This document shows, one piece after another, positions 1 to 14,800 of a stretch of 64,000 bases of DNA. The position numbers and the translations under genes were made by a program. Within the stretch, counting starts at the first letter, position 1. Each line of letters starts with the position of its first letter. The stretch spans positions 35,330,461 through 35,394,460 of the forward strand of contig OZ007574.1 in assembly GCA_963931925.1 (NCBI GenBank), given 5' to 3'. The notes below the pieces were generated by a model. That model made no database searches. It had not been told where the DNA came from and worked only from the letters and a program-made list of their open reading frames with translations. The DNA is from Onchidella celtica. Taxonomy: Eukaryota; Mollusca; Gastropoda; Systellommatophora; Onchidiidae.

Positions 1-174
1 AGCTTACCTGTTAACAACAAAATTTGACCTACAATTGAACTTTCTTCTTCCCTGGAAAGTATGCTTAAATGTATTTTTGCATCTTTTGTTTGTTTGTTGT
101 TTTTGTGTTTTTTAAGAATGTTAAAGCATAAGTAAAAACATTGGACATGGAATTTCTGTTTGTTTAATTTACAG

Positions 175-284
175 GTCTTTCCATACTGGAGGTTTTCCTT
201 TTCAGTGCACAGTCTGTAATTTTGGTGCAGAGACCGAAAGTAAAATCAAACGTCATGTGGCTACCCAGCATACCCCTGCAAGTG
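175..284 (+). CDS. Zinc-finger exon 1 in window
   Basis: Acceptor ends in ttacag and the donor is gtaagt. The first base completes a codon from an upstream exon and the last base starts a codon finished at 706. It encodes a linker-like HTGGFPF and one finger, CTVC with histidines in KRHVATQH (C-x2-C-x12-H-x4-H). The linker suggests another finger lies just upstream, outside the window. Confidence 0.9.
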
Positions 285-3200
285 GTAAGTCCCCTTGTTT
301 CAGGAATTTTGTGAGACTCAGTAATGTAACTCGTATCCAGCCTTATGCTGATTCATTTGTTCAGTCATTGCCCTTGCAGATATCATTACCTAGGAATATC
401 TTTGGATGTTGTTTTTGTGAGCATATAAATATAATGGTATCTTCCTCAATAGGTGGAGATAAAAATGAATAGTTACTCCAAGAAAGCATCTGATACTTAA
501 AAGACAGTTGAGACATCTCCTATTTATTTTATGTGTTTCATGAAAGCTCTGTTGTGATCAGTAAACTGGCTAAATTTGTGTATAAATGAAACAAAGAAAC
601 AGAAAAGATGAATGTAACTTGAGTGCCAATGATTATTGGAATATTATGCACCATTTTCAATGCCATTCTGTTATTTGATTACATGATTATTGAATGTGTT
701 GCCAGATCCGAATGGTGAAGAACTGAACTTGACAAATGAAGAAGATATGAGTGTTGAGATGGACAAGTCCGAAGGCAAGGAAACTGCATATGGGGATGTA
801 CAAGAGGACATCACAGAGGTGCAGTCTGATCAGGTAATCATGTAACCTGAATAAGATTATAACAACTCAGAAGCTGTTAATATGCCATAATAATATGGTA
901 TTATCTTTCAATTTAAAAAGAAATGTTATATGATTAAATAGAGGCTTCCTATAAATTGTAAAAATCTTGTGACATTTGAACAATCTGCTGATTAACAAAG
1001 TATCTTTTCTGATCATCATTTTGTTCTCATATTCTGATGTTGTTCCATTGTGCGACCAGGTATCATTTTGCATTCTCTGTGTTGCTGTGTTTTAATATGA
1101 CTGACGTAAGGAGAAAATTAACATGGCCATGTTACTTTCAGATGTTAGCTATTATTAGTTGTCAAAGAAGTCAGTGGCATGTTTATGGCAAGCTCCTTTT
1201 TTTGGCCAGATTTTGAGAGATCTGAGATTGGGAACGGAAACTGGCTGAACCGAAAGTAGTCATGCGTGTTCAGGTTCTTTGTTTCCATTTCCATTACATA
1301 GTTCATCCTCCTCGGTTCAGTTATTTCCATATCTCAGATTTATGTTTCATCTACAGTTTTTTTTTTGTTTGTTTTTTGTGCAGTTCCATTTGGTATAAGA
1401 CCATGAAATTTGTATTATGAAGGACTTCTTTTATGAAGTAAATTTTTTAATATATTAATTTCCAGGCTGCTGACTCCCTAAAGAAGACAAATACAGGAGA
1501 TGAGTACAGGTAAATACTTTAAGTGCAGGGTTACACTTGCAGAGCTGCCATCCAGTATGGGAAAAAAAACATTTGATACGTATGTGGGATCTAAGTGCGC
1601 AAGTCCATTTTTGCTTTGAAAAGTATGTATTTGAGGAATTCTCTCCTTTATTCAAGGAAACCACAAAGAGTAGAAAAAAACATAACTTTTGTATCTGCCA
1701 CCAATAGCCCTAGGCCTAGAGATTCAGCAGGCCTAATCGTAGACACTGATCTACACTACTGTGTTCTGATGAGGAGTCTGTTACTTTGGGGTTTTGGAAA
1801 GTTGGCAGCTATGTTTTTGCATTGGATGGACTGGTGGTTGTTAAGTAGCTATTTTACTTGGTTTATTTCCTATTAAACAGTTTGTTTTAACAAATTACAA
1901 TTGAAGATAATGATTATGCACCAGACTAGGACAAGCCAGCAAGAACTTAAATTTTGGGGCTGTATTTTCAGGTGCCCCAAGTGTCCGATGGTCTGTTTCC
2001 GCCGAGGAAATTTCACCCGTCACCTGATGGCAAAACATAACTTTAGTGCAACCAGTGCAGCTGCCATGAGCAAAAGTATGGAAACCCAAATTGTCAGAGG
2101 ACTGAAGAGGAAAAAGCAAAACATAGGCTCAGGAGGGGTGAAGCGACTTCGTTTAGTGGTCAGTGAAAATCGAAAATGCTCACATTGTTCTTACATTGCC
2201 AAGTGGCCCAGTGATCTGCGTCGACATATGCAAGTGCATACGATAGTCAAAAGATTCAAGTGCTCAATGTGTACCAATAAATATAAGTATCTTGGAGATT
2301 TGAATGTTCACATGCGCCGTGACCACAATATGGAACCCCCGGACAACGTTACCAGAGAAATGACCATAATGGATGCAGTGAAAAAAGCCTCTCCTGCAGT
2401 CTTTAGATGTCCTTCTTGCCCATTTACCACTCATTTCAAAGCGCAGTTGGACCAACACACTGGTACCCATGGGAATGTGGACAAAACTTATGTGTGTCGC
2501 CTGTGTGCCTACCAGACTTACTGGAGAGGAGATGTTGGACGTCACTTGTACAGACATCACCAAATTGTTCTCAGCAAGGAGGCCTCAGAAATTGGAGACT
2601 ATTTCTTGCATAGGCCAGACATAAAGCCAACTGCTAAACAAGGTGCGCCATCCAGAAATGGCAGCTTATCACCTGATCCATCCACTGCTGCAGAGGCAAG
2701 GCGAGAGGCATCACCAAGTAATTCTATCAGTGGTTCCAGTAGTGGTCGAAAAAATTCTACTTCTTCTTCAGTCAACTTGAAAGATGCTAACTTTGTGTGT
2801 GAATACCCGGACTGTGAGTTCAGGACCACTATATCTGATCGGATGGAATCCCACATTGCTGTCCATCTTAATCTGAAGCAATTCATGTGTCCGACCTGTG
2901 GTAAGAGAACCAACTGGAAGTGGGATGTTGTCAAACACATGAACAAAGTCCACCAGAATGCACATGCAGCAGTGGAGGATGTCATCACCTTGACGGTTGA
3001 TGAGGCCAAGGCCAGCATTAATGAGTATCTCCTAAATTTTGAGAAGAAATCAAAAGAACTGACTATCAGCCACTGTTCACTGTGTAATTTTAAGTCAGTT
3101 GAAAGGAACCGAGTGGTCAGACACATGGGGAGTGTTCATAAAAATGAGAATGGCAGGGTCATCAGCAAGACCATGGCGGCCTCACAGGAATTTGAGAAAA

Positions 3201-6200
3201 GCATTGAGAAGAAAATGAGACAATCAAGTGAAAGTGATCAGCATGACCAAGGTGGCATTGAGGACTCACCTGTCCTCAAGTTCATTGACCCTCCTGCAGA
3301 AGAACTGGCTAAACTTGACAAACCTTATGCCTGTGCTATCTGCAAAAAACCAGGCACCTCAAAAGGAGATGTGAAGAAGCATTACAACTACACTCATCCT
3401 TATAAGGAAGTTAGGATAGTCTATGTTGGGGACGGCACTGAATTTAACTACTACAGTGGAGAAATTTATCAAAAACCTGAGGCAGGGGAATCACCTGATT
3501 CTAAGTCTAACATGAACCCATTTTCCTCTACAGCGAAACTGCAAAGGATGGACTCTAAATTCAGCAATCCTAAAATGCATGGCTATGTCAAGCCCTTCAA
3601 ATGTTCCAATTGTGGGCTGAGGTCCAACTGGAAGTGGGACCTGAAGAAACACCTCAGGTCAAAACATCCCAACCGAGGAGGTTTTGTCATCATGTTGTCT
3701 TTAGAAGAAGCTTCGGAGAGCTATGGCAGGGAGTGTACACCAAGCCACCCTAAAAATGAGGATTTTCTAGGTGTTCCCAAATCTTCACCAAGTCCTGTGC
3801 CCAAGTCTTCACCCAGTCCGGTGCCCAGTAATTCCGCACCACCTCTCATGTTCAAACATCCTTCCACAGTCAAGGCAGAGGTCTTAGATAATAGTAGTCG
3901 GGACTCATTTTCATCATCTTCATTTTTCCCAAAGTCACCTGCCTCTTCTATATCACCATCCCCAACACTACGTGGAAGAGATAGATCAACTTTCTTTGAT
4001 CCAAATCGCAGACAGTGGAAGTGTTCAGGTTGTAACTACATTTCCAACTGGCGCAGGAATATGGCTAGGCATATTCATAGAAAGCATCCAGGTCATGAAG
4101 GTAAAGTAAAAGTTATACCTTTACATTTAGAAGGCCCCAACTCTGTTCATAAACAAAAACTGATGGACACGTTTCTGACGTCAGATGAGAGCCCTATTGA
4201 CATGGAGGACAGCAGAGATGTGCCAATTGATAGTGAAATGCAAGAGAGGAAATCAACACTGCCTGGTGATATGAGGTTGTGGACCTGTCCGGAGTGTTCT
4301 TGGAGCTCCCATCTTCGTACACACATCATTCTTCACATGCAACAGCATGAAATGAAGCCATTCACCTGTGGAGTTTGCAACCTGCCTTTCAAGAATAGAG
4401 GACCTCTACATCGCCACCTCCAGAAAATCCACAAACGCAGTGACTACATCAAGCTGTGTAAAGTCAATATCAAATATGATGATGAAGATAATAGACACAA
4501 TGATATGTCCAGAGCTGAGTATGTCAACTCTTACTTTTGTCGTCTGTGTAATCTAGAATCTGAACAAAGGGAGGAGATCATCATACACCTGGTAGAAGCT
4601 CATAATACCAGTGATTGCGACAATAACATACTAAAAATTCAAAAACATGCAGGCAATAGCTTCAAAACAAAAACACTGGCTGCAGGTTTTGCCAAGACAG
4701 ATGCTCAAAAACTCAATCGCAAGTTCCACTTTTGCTCAATCTGTCCATATCGTAGTCAGAAGAAATCCATGCTTGCTTTTCACATGACATACCACAAACC
4801 AAGCGCAGCCAACAGATTCAAGTGCAAGTACTGCCCATACTATGTCAGCACCATACGGCTGCTTCACCAACACCAGAGAAAATGGCACCAGGAAACGGGT
4901 GGAAAGCTGAGTAGAGAACAGGAGAACCAGATAACTCCACCAACAACTCCAGCCAAGCTGTACCGCAGCCCCTCCAGCCCTGCCAGCACTCCACGGCGAC
5001 ACTGCTGCGAGAAATGTCCCTACACCACCAACAGCAAGAATGATTTTATCTATCATAAACAGGTATGATGAAAACAACATTTAAGTCTTCTACACACTCA
5101 CTGAAAAGTAAAATGCACAAATGTTTATAAACTCTCTTTATTTTTATTAAAGGTGCCTGAATTTTGCAGATAATACCTAAACTATAGCACATGAGTTATC
5201 ATTGTTTAGACAGAAATGGTGTGGAGGGTTTTTCATGTAGACAGTGCATATTGCAGTTACCAGCACAAGAATTTCAGTTCTCTTATTTATGTTCATTATC
5301 AAATGTGCTTGTCTTGGAAATTGTTGATTTTGCTGTGAAACCTATGATTTGATCTGAAAGTTTAGCCTTTGATCTAGCCAGTTTTACAATGAGGTTTTTG
5401 ATACGGGATACTTGGGAAAGAACGTGAAGCAACTTTCTAAGAAGATTTGGAGTTGAAAATCTAGTTAAAGCTCAATGTAATTGTCTCTCTGACAGAAATG
5501 TTATTAGTCTCTACTTTTTCCACTGGGTACAAGTAAAACAATACTTTCTATAACATGGCATAAAATGGACAGTGACACAAAACAAACAAGTAAAAAAGAA
5601 AGGTAAAATTTAACAACAACGAAAACAATTACAACAAACTTATCTTCCCAAAGGTTACTGCATATGTTAAACTGTGTGGGAAGGAGATTTTCACTTACTA
5701 CAAACGCTGAAGTTTTCGTCCTTTTTCATCCATGAATTAATTCATCAACCTAAAGAAATTGAAAGTTGTTTTGTATCATGGCCCAGTTTCATCGACCCAA
5801 AAGGACAGCTGAATTTAAGTGTGAGTACTGTGACTACTGGGTTGTCCATAAGCGCCTACTGAAACAACACATGCGACTTCACACCAAGACAGATTCACCG
5901 GGATCATTGGCGGACTCATCTCCAGCAAAGTCACTTTACTCTGGTGAGTTACTTAGCTTTCATGTACATTGTCTCTGGCATGGACTGCCAAGTTCCGAAG
6001 TTTTGCAATTTGTTTGTTGTTGATAGTAGAACCTTATTCTAATCAGGGGCCAACAACCTTTTTGCCTTTGTGGGCCGGACAGCATATAAAATGAGTGGAT
6101 GGTTGGCCAAATTAAAAATTGACAACAAAAAAAACAATTGAAATATGGAAATCAGCCATCTAGACATATTATATCTTATTAGATTTTGCCTCAAATTATG

Positions 6201-8779
6201 AATAATGCATAGTAATCAAAGAAAAATCATTTGGTGACTGGATAAGCATAGTATCCCAATATTTGCAAGCAGGCAAGTTAAAATCCAGTCCAAATACAAC
6301 AGAATACATTGACAAGAAAAGCACTTAATCTAAAAAATACAATTCTGTTCGTTTTCCATTCAGTGCCTAGACACACTGGTTTTCTCCACAAAACTCTCTC
6401 ACTCATATCTCTGTAACGTCCTTGTCAGAATTTGTGAACAATATTTTTTTTGTAAAGATCCAGGGCTTGTTTATGATCCAGTGGAGTTAGCAGAACTAGC
6501 AGCCATCAAACAGAAAATGATATCAACCAAAATCACAGCCAGTTTGTCTAAAAGTCCAAACATCAGTCCCATGAAACTTGCCTCCCAGTGTGCTGTGGAT
6601 GACAGGCCTAACTTTGTGATGAAGAATGGCTTGTACAGGAAACTGCACAAATGTCGCTTCTGTCCATACACCAACATTCGAGCCAGAAACATGCAGCTGC
6701 ATGAACTGATGCATGGCCCCAGAGAGAGTCCTCACCCATTGATGAAATGTCCTTACTGCGACTACTATGTGGGGTCCAAAGGACTTTTGTCCCATCACAT
6801 GAAGGTAGGATATATGTGGGAAAAATTTGCATAGGAAAAAAGTTGAGAAGTTGTGGTGTGTGAGTGTGTCGCACAGTGGAAGAATCTTATTGCTTATTGA
6901 GTTTACTATTTACTCAGGTCAGTCACTCAGAAAATTTGCCCCATAGTATTTATGAATCTTAACGCTCACCCTGCGCGCTACCCGTAAAGCCCGCTGCCCG
7001 GTCAGTGACCTTACTCACGGAGGATCTTATCTGGGGTCACTGACCCGTGCCGCTAAACGATGACCACATACGCTGTCCACGTGGTTCGGTTTTTATTGAT
7101 CGGTATGAAAACATTCGCTGCTATGCTTTATCATGCTTGATAGTGAATTAACCAGCAAAACCTTAGTCTGTCAGTCTCTAACCAATGATCTGACTTATGA
7201 TTCCAAACTGACAGCTGTAGTTTTCGTGAGAACGAAGCATGATAACTAGACACGCCCTCCCAAGCCCTACACAAATGTTTCATCCTGACTGACACATACT
7301 AATAAACCAATGTGGGCATTTGGGGCAAAGATTATTTCAGAGCTTGTTTCTGATTGGTTCTTAGATACAGACAACTCCAGATGGTGGTCAGCTTGTGAGA
7401 AAATGAGATAATATTGCAAATTTGTTGAGCAACAGTTCGCATGTCGATGTTACATCTTTTGAAAGTGTGGGGAGAGCCTTTGAAAGCTTAGTCTTTGTGA
7501 TTCCGACCAGTGGTTCACTGGTTAACATGTCCATGTCACAATGCCTTTGATTTAGAAGAGATACAGTGAACAATAAGACAGTGTTTACGTCTTAAAAGGG
7601 TCAGTGACCCGACGCGTGAAAATACGGCTTACGCATGGCACGGTCAGTTTGACCTTCCCTACTTTTGCCGCCTGTACGGCATGAGCGCTTGCGAGTCAAT
7701 ACTGACATTTGCCGCCCCGCGCAGGGTGAGGGTTAATGAGATGGGTGGATTATCTTTGTATTCATCTCGGACCTGTCTGTAGCTAAATAGTGCACTGATC
7801 TTTCCTTAGACTTTGTTGTTTTTAGAAGAGATGTGCACAGTTCTCAACTTCATTCTGCAGAAGTGCAAAGATCAGATAAATTAAACTGGAATGCTCAGGG
7901 GTACATGATTCATAAAATTCATAAAAGATATATTCTTTTGACAAAGTCGTTGAGAAATGGTATTTTGATTGGATTTGTTACTTTAATGTTTGGTTGGAAT
8001 GATGCAGACAGTTGTCAGGAAGCAGTTTTTGTTGTTATTTGAGATGACAAGTTTTAAGCAAATAAGGACATTTGGGTTCAAGTTTTTGAGTCATATGAAG
8101 TGGGAACATTCAAATAGTCAGTAGGGATGGCTACTGCATTATCAGAAAAGACAACAGAGGATCCCAGAAAAGGAAGACACATATCAGTATGAACTATATG
8201 ACATTCTGGAGAGGTAAATTTCTTGCATTAGGGCATTGTTCTAAGCTGGTAACACTTTTAAAAGATTGACTTGCTGATATCCAGTTTTATGATTTTATGA
8301 TTCTCACTATCCATTTTGTCAACAGGTACATCAGAAAAACTATGGAGACACACCAGAAAATGATGCTGATGGAGATGAGGTGTTGATAGAAGACAATGAT
8401 CAGGATTCAGATGAGGATATCCTGCCACAGCAAAAGGTAATTGTGCTTTTTAACCACCTATGTGTGCCTCAGTTCAGGCATTGTTGGATTTCTGGAATTT
8501 AGAATCATAAGTCTTGAATGAAGCAAAAATGTGGCAGGAAGAGAGAGAAAAAGTTAAATGTTTTCTGTGTTTGTTTGTTTTTTGTTTTTTTTAATGTTAT
8601 TCTTGGGTGACTAGTTTCTGGATTCATGGATGGATGATATCTTGTAATTTATATCCAACTAGATGATGTAAATAAACAGTCATGTGTTCTCTCTCTCTCT
8701 GTCCCTCTCTCTGTCTCTGTCTCTCTCTCTCTGTCTCTGTCTCTCTCTCTCTGTCTCTGTCTGTCTCTCTTTCTCTCTC

Positions 8780-8812
<33 letters not shown>

Positions 8813-11800
8813 CAATAAAAGTAGTAATCTGCAGTTCCTGCTTCAGAACTCATGCGCACCAGGACACTGAGCTTGATATGGTTACTTTTTATGACCTGCA
8901 CGGTACTATGCCAGAATGGAGCCAAGATGGAGGATGAAAATGACAGCAGGATGAAACAATGCATTTTCTATAAATTCAAGAACCAAAGTAATCAAAATAA
9001 TAAAAACTTCCGTCCACCCTCTGCAGTATTTGAAATGAACATGTAAAATTGGGTTAGTATAGGTGGTCTAATAAAAAAGCCTTTTGCGTTCAAAGGTGGA
9101 GATTTTGTGAAATATATAATTATGTGAAACGAAACAAACATGCAAAAATACAGATGTTACCTAGCAATAAACATTGTTATTTTTAAAAAATACATGCTTG
9201 AAGTAAACAACTTTTAATTATAGCCATCATCTTCCTTATCTCAATTGCCACCTTCCTGCCAGATTTAAGGCCTGAAGAGTGTATAGTTTGGTCAGTGACT
9301 CATGCCAAAGGTTGAAAGTCACTGAAATATATAATAGATACAATGAAGAGCGTCAGCGGGCTCAGTAACCTCAGACTGTTTTTCATTTCATTGTTAAGAT
9401 TTGTAGTTCTGCCTTTGGCACAGAGTCACTGACAGAGAAGTTGGTTTTGAAACTTAAGAGTTTAACAGCATAACTTTTACTGTTTATTTTATTATTCTTG
9501 AAGGTGGACACCCTGCTACAGATTTCTCGTTTCAAGAGATTCGGTTGTGAAAAGTGCCCCTATGCTAGTGCAAAACGGCAGCACTTTGAGCGCCACCTGG
9601 AACTGCATGGTTCAAGACAGCGCTACACCTGCCAGTACTGCGACTACAGTGTGCCATCCAATAATTTGTTACTGCAGGTGAGCAAGATGTATGTGAAGAA
9701 GAGGGCTGATGGAAAATCCATTGTAAAGTCTTGTAATTGCTGAACATTTAATTCCCTCTCGCATCTCATTGTTTTAAAGATTTGATAAAGAAATGAGCTC
9801 TGAAGACTTAATTGCATGATTGGCTCATCAGATTTTTCTTGAGACTTTACATTGCTGAGAAGATATGACAAAAATTTGGAGGAAAACAAACTATTAAAAG
9901 TTAGAAATATGCAGGGAACAAGCAACATCTCATCCCTCCTATTGTCAGTCTGTTTGTTTCCAACGTTTAATTCAGGCTGGTTGCTAATGGTTTGATGGTT
10001 ATCCATTATTTCAAGAGGTCTTATAATTATGTTTGTGATTTTCATTCACAGATAAAATAGAAAATGTGAATTTATAAAATCACGGGATTCTTTTTTTTGG
10101 TGCAGTTTGACTTACATCACTGCTCTTCATATGTCACATATGTCAGACTTATGTCAAAAGGCAACCGATGGTTTTTTACACACCTGAGCATGAGGGCTAT
10201 CAGATAATATTGAAAAGGAAATGTGCCAATAGGAAAATGTAATAATCCAATAAAATCATAATGACATAAGTCACCAAATGACTTACTATCGCGTAGGTAT
10301 CAAAAAGGACGTATGCTAATAGCGTAGAGCAGAGATGTTATGATCCATGCATCATGAAATTGCTAATAATAAATATCCTTTGTTGTTGAACAGCACACCA
10401 AGCTTCACATGATGCCCAACCAGAACCTCCTGGCATCTCAGTCCATCACCAACCTGCAGCATTTGAGTGAAGTCCCAGCTGATGTTGCCTTGGCCTCTGC
10501 CCTCCCACCAGCTGACCCCGAGACTACAGTTACCATCAGTGTGATCCATGATCATTTGGGATTGTACGAGAACAGGTAGGTGCTCTAGTTTCCCTTTGAT
10601 AATGGAACTTTCATAAGCCAAGTGTTGGAAATGAGATATGAACTCATTCTCACAGTGTCATGTACAAAGATTTAGCCTGAAACAAGTAAATTTGTAAGTG
10701 GAGCCTGCCTGACATAGTCATTGTATCTGGTAAAACAAGTATTCATGACTCCATTCTACTGAAACTGTGAAAAGGACTATTGGCTGTGTCAGTCGGATTC
10801 AGGACATAACATACATTTCAAACTAACATTGCTAATTTGAATTGCCCTATCAGTGTTATAATTCTGTCTCTATAAGTCTGACTTTGCTTTCTTTGGCATT
10901 ATTGATGTTTTTTATTTTGTGTAAGATTTGTCTCCAACCATATTTATGCACGTGCCACTCTGTGAGAACAGAACTTGCTCCATGGACAGTCAAAAATGTT
11001 ATGCATATGTATATCATCCCTGTATACCTTAATGCAGTTCATTGTTTTTGAATATATTTTCAGTATCTATGACCCAGAGCCGAAGAAATTATACCGCTGT
11101 GACCGCTGCCCATATGCAAATGTCCGCAGAGACTATTTATTATCTCATCTCAAGTTCCACATGGTTCCCAGTGCCTTAGCTTGTCCATATTGTGACTATA
11201 GGTAAGTCTAACATAATGTCAGGTCCGTTCAACTATTCTGTAGAGCAAGACCATGGTATCCACAGACTTATCCCCTTCTACAAAGGAAACATTTATTGTC
11301 GTTATCGTCAGACGCTGTTAAAATACTGTTGTGTTTTGGAAAATTCATAATAATAATGTGATGCATTTATTCAGCATCTGTCACCACAAAGTGGACCCAA
11401 AGCGCTTTACAATGAAATAGTAACAACTAATTCTCACTCACTCACTCACTCTCTCTCTTTTATGTACTTACAAACGTAACTTTATTTAAGTGCAGGAATT
11501 TCCAGTTTTCTCGGTGAATAATGTTGCATTGGTATTTTACATGATCACAAACAAGGTATTTCATGATGAAATGGTTAGATGTGTTAGCATGTTTTAATTT
11601 AAACAAGCCATTTTGTCTGAATGACGTGTAGTATAATTCCTTCCAGTGCCCCAAAGCAGTCACTTCTGACCCAGCATATTCGAGTTCACTTCTGTCCATT
11701 GCCAGAACTTTCTGGTTGGCTGTTGGAAAACGGTCAGACTGAGAGGGAAACTAGTCAGAGGAATATAGACCTGGCAGAAGCCTTGAAGGTGAGTCAAGCT

Positions 11801-14800
11801 GGAAATGCATCTGTCAGAATTTATTAGGTGTATCCAATGTTATTTTGGGCAAAGACACTTGTTAATGGCATCACTTTCAAAATCCACCTTTCAAGGGTAT
11901 ATCATATCAAATAACAATTACTGGAATGCCCTCTTCTTTAAAAATTTTAACTGATAAACCTTAATTTTTAAACCTGTGAGTGTGACTTCTTGCTTTTTTA
12001 AAATTTTTATTTTAAAATAATAAACCAAGAAAAAGAAAAAAGGGTAAATGTTGAATGTCAATTTTCTAGGTAGCACATGAATATCAGAAGAATCTGTTCA
12101 AGAAGAAAGACAAGAATAAGACATCAGCTGTTGGCACTGACAAGGCTGGTGGCAAAGAAGAGAAGAATGAGGGCAAGGAAAATAAACAGGTTGGTGTACA
12201 TGATATATTGTAGAAGAGGAATTTTGTACAAACTGGATGTGTTATCCAAAAAAATCGTGCAACTTGAGCAAGCCATATGTTATGGGTGGCATGGGGAAAA
12301 AAGAGTTAACATAATATTCTTGGAATGCAAAAATATTGTGAGTGGATCTGGCCCTCCAAAGGGGGGAAATGTTTTCCATGGAAAGTGCATTTTGCTTATA
12401 AAATGAAAGACTAGCCATTTTCCTGCATTCAGTGAAAATATTTGCTTGAAATTATCTTAGAAGTATTTTAATTTGATTTTTTAAAGAGATAAAAAAATTT
12501 CACCTTTAGTCCAGTTTTGTCAGATCCACCCACGTATGTGCCACTGTGCCTCTTGAGGTATCCGTTACTGATGTGGTCATTTAGTTGGCAGATGTACACT
12601 GTGTTTTTGACTGATTTCCACAATGAGTTGGTATCAGCAAATGTTCCATCCAGCTCAGGCTGAGTTATTGCTCTGTTGTATCAACAGCAGATCATTTTGA
12701 TTAGATAGAAACGCACTGAAACTGAAGTGCCATACTAATTTGTTACACAATCCTTGACATCATGTGTGAAAGTATGAAAACAATTGGAAAAGTAATTTAC
12801 TTATGCTTAGGATAAATTGCAAAGCGTTGGTGGGTTGTTGGAACCTTGTTAAAACTAAGAGACTGTTTGATAGGGGACCATACTCTTGAGTCTAATTACA
12901 AAGCCAAATAGAGAAAATACTGAGTTGTGTGTGTTGAGAATGGTTTGAGCTTGCTGTGTCAGATATAATATAATTCAATTTAATGCATAGTCTTGATTCT
13001 TCACAGAAAACTCAAGATGATGTGCCTCTGACTTACATCTGCCAGTACTGTGACCGAGAGTTTCAGGCTTCAGATAAACTGGTGAAACATGAATTGCAGC
13101 ACCTGATTGGCAACCATTTTGAGGTAAGAATATGTATTTTTACCACATCCAGCAGGCCCACTCAGTTATTGTTCTAGCCTTCTTTCAGAAATCAATTTCT
13201 GTGTCAGGCTCATAGGGTTGATTTGAATTTTTACGTATAGGCTTGTAAAAACCGATTTTCTCTTTTCGCAACTGTTCAGACAGTAAACAGATGTAACCCA
13301 CTGAACTAGCTTCTCAGATTTTATCGTAAAAATTTGGGTTGTTATACATTTTCCTCCTTTATCAGAGTACCCAAAGACACATCATCTTTGAAAATTCATA
13401 TTAGATAGAGTATTGTTTTGTGGGCCCTCCAGAAAGTCGCATCATTTTTTTTGTTTGTTAATAGGCTTGGTTTTCTGCTATGTGAAGGACACCCCCTCCC
13501 CCACCTTCTTAAAAAAAAAAGTTGTGTCCTGCTGTCTCATGGGGTGACAGTTGCATTTTTTATGGAAGATGGTCATCACTCAAAAGAGACGTAAATTTGA
13601 CTTGATGAAGAAACACGTGAGAACCAGAATCAAATACAGTGTAGAAAATAAACGGCAAAAAAAGTCCAGGAGATGGACATGTATTTGAGAAAGGTATATC
13701 AAATACATGAAAATGACAGTTTGTGGCATTTGTTTCTGAAGTCAACAAGACTTCTGTATTTCCTATTCCACATTGGAGAAAATTCAATTAATCTTGCTAA
13801 TCAGAGGACATATTCCCTAACCCAATAATGACAGGGCCCCATTCTGTATTGTTGCATTTGTTTCCTACCCATGCAGAGAACAGAATATATCGGGCGCAAT
13901 AACAAAATGATTGAGCAGGTAAGGATATCAGCTGAAGGTGACGGTATGGATAATGTTGACATGATGCAGTCTTTGCCTCATTTGCTTTAATGAGACATTT
14001 ATTAGTACATTTGTTTTGAGAGAATTCTCAATCTGTGAATTTTTTTCTTAATTTAGGCAGCTCCTTTGAGATGGGGAAAAAAAAGACAGTTATGGAGAAG
14101 CAGGAGAAAGAATACATTATCTGCAAGTGCAAGTAGCACCTGAAGTTATTGCATTGTAATGAGTCTTCTCCCTTGGGGGGATAATTTCAAGTTGTCTCCC
14201 TCCAGCAGATCATTCCATTCCTACCCCATACCCTCTGGCGTATCATCCTATTTTCTAATAGCTTTGGCGTGCTTATATCACTGGTCCAGTGCAACAAATG
14301 ATTACCTGCATTTTCACAAAGAATGAGATATTCCCTTCTTGCATGGAACCGACAATATGTTTATTTGTGTGGGGAGAGGAGGTGCAGGGAGATTACATCA
14401 TGAAAGGCTTTGCTGGTGCATGATGAAGCTGCTTTAAAAGAGCAGTTTGCTCATCTTCTATTAAGATAACATTGTTTAAAGGCTGTTGTTAGGGGTAACA
14501 GTGTTTTACATAGAAAGCTATAGACCCATTGCGCATATCCGCCATCTTTGAGGTAAGGACCGATGCATCACCATGGCGATTGTGGTATTGATTTTGATTT
14601 GTTAGCTGATTTGCACTGCGAGCACTTCAGGCGTCACGAACCAATCGGCGGCGAGCTAACAGTTAGTTTACTACAGTAAACAATGGCACATGTGTACATG
14701 CACATGGGAGACTGTCACAAATCCCAGACTGGGAGATGTAATAAGTTATGACAGGACAACAATCACGAACAAACAAGTTAACACTTAACAGAACAACCCA

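Larger units (their letters stand above)
285..1971 (+). other. Introns between exons 1 and 4 of the window
   Basis: Introns 285-705, 834-1465 and 1510-1971. I see no repeat, RNA gene or further exon in them beyond ordinary AT-rich intron sequence. Confidence 0.7.

Noticed and set aside
1901-1971. Upstream extension of the main zinc-finger exon to an ATG at 1901
   Set aside because: A good acceptor at 1970-1971 joins exon 1466-1509 in frame and restores the residues before the first finger; the extension is intron.
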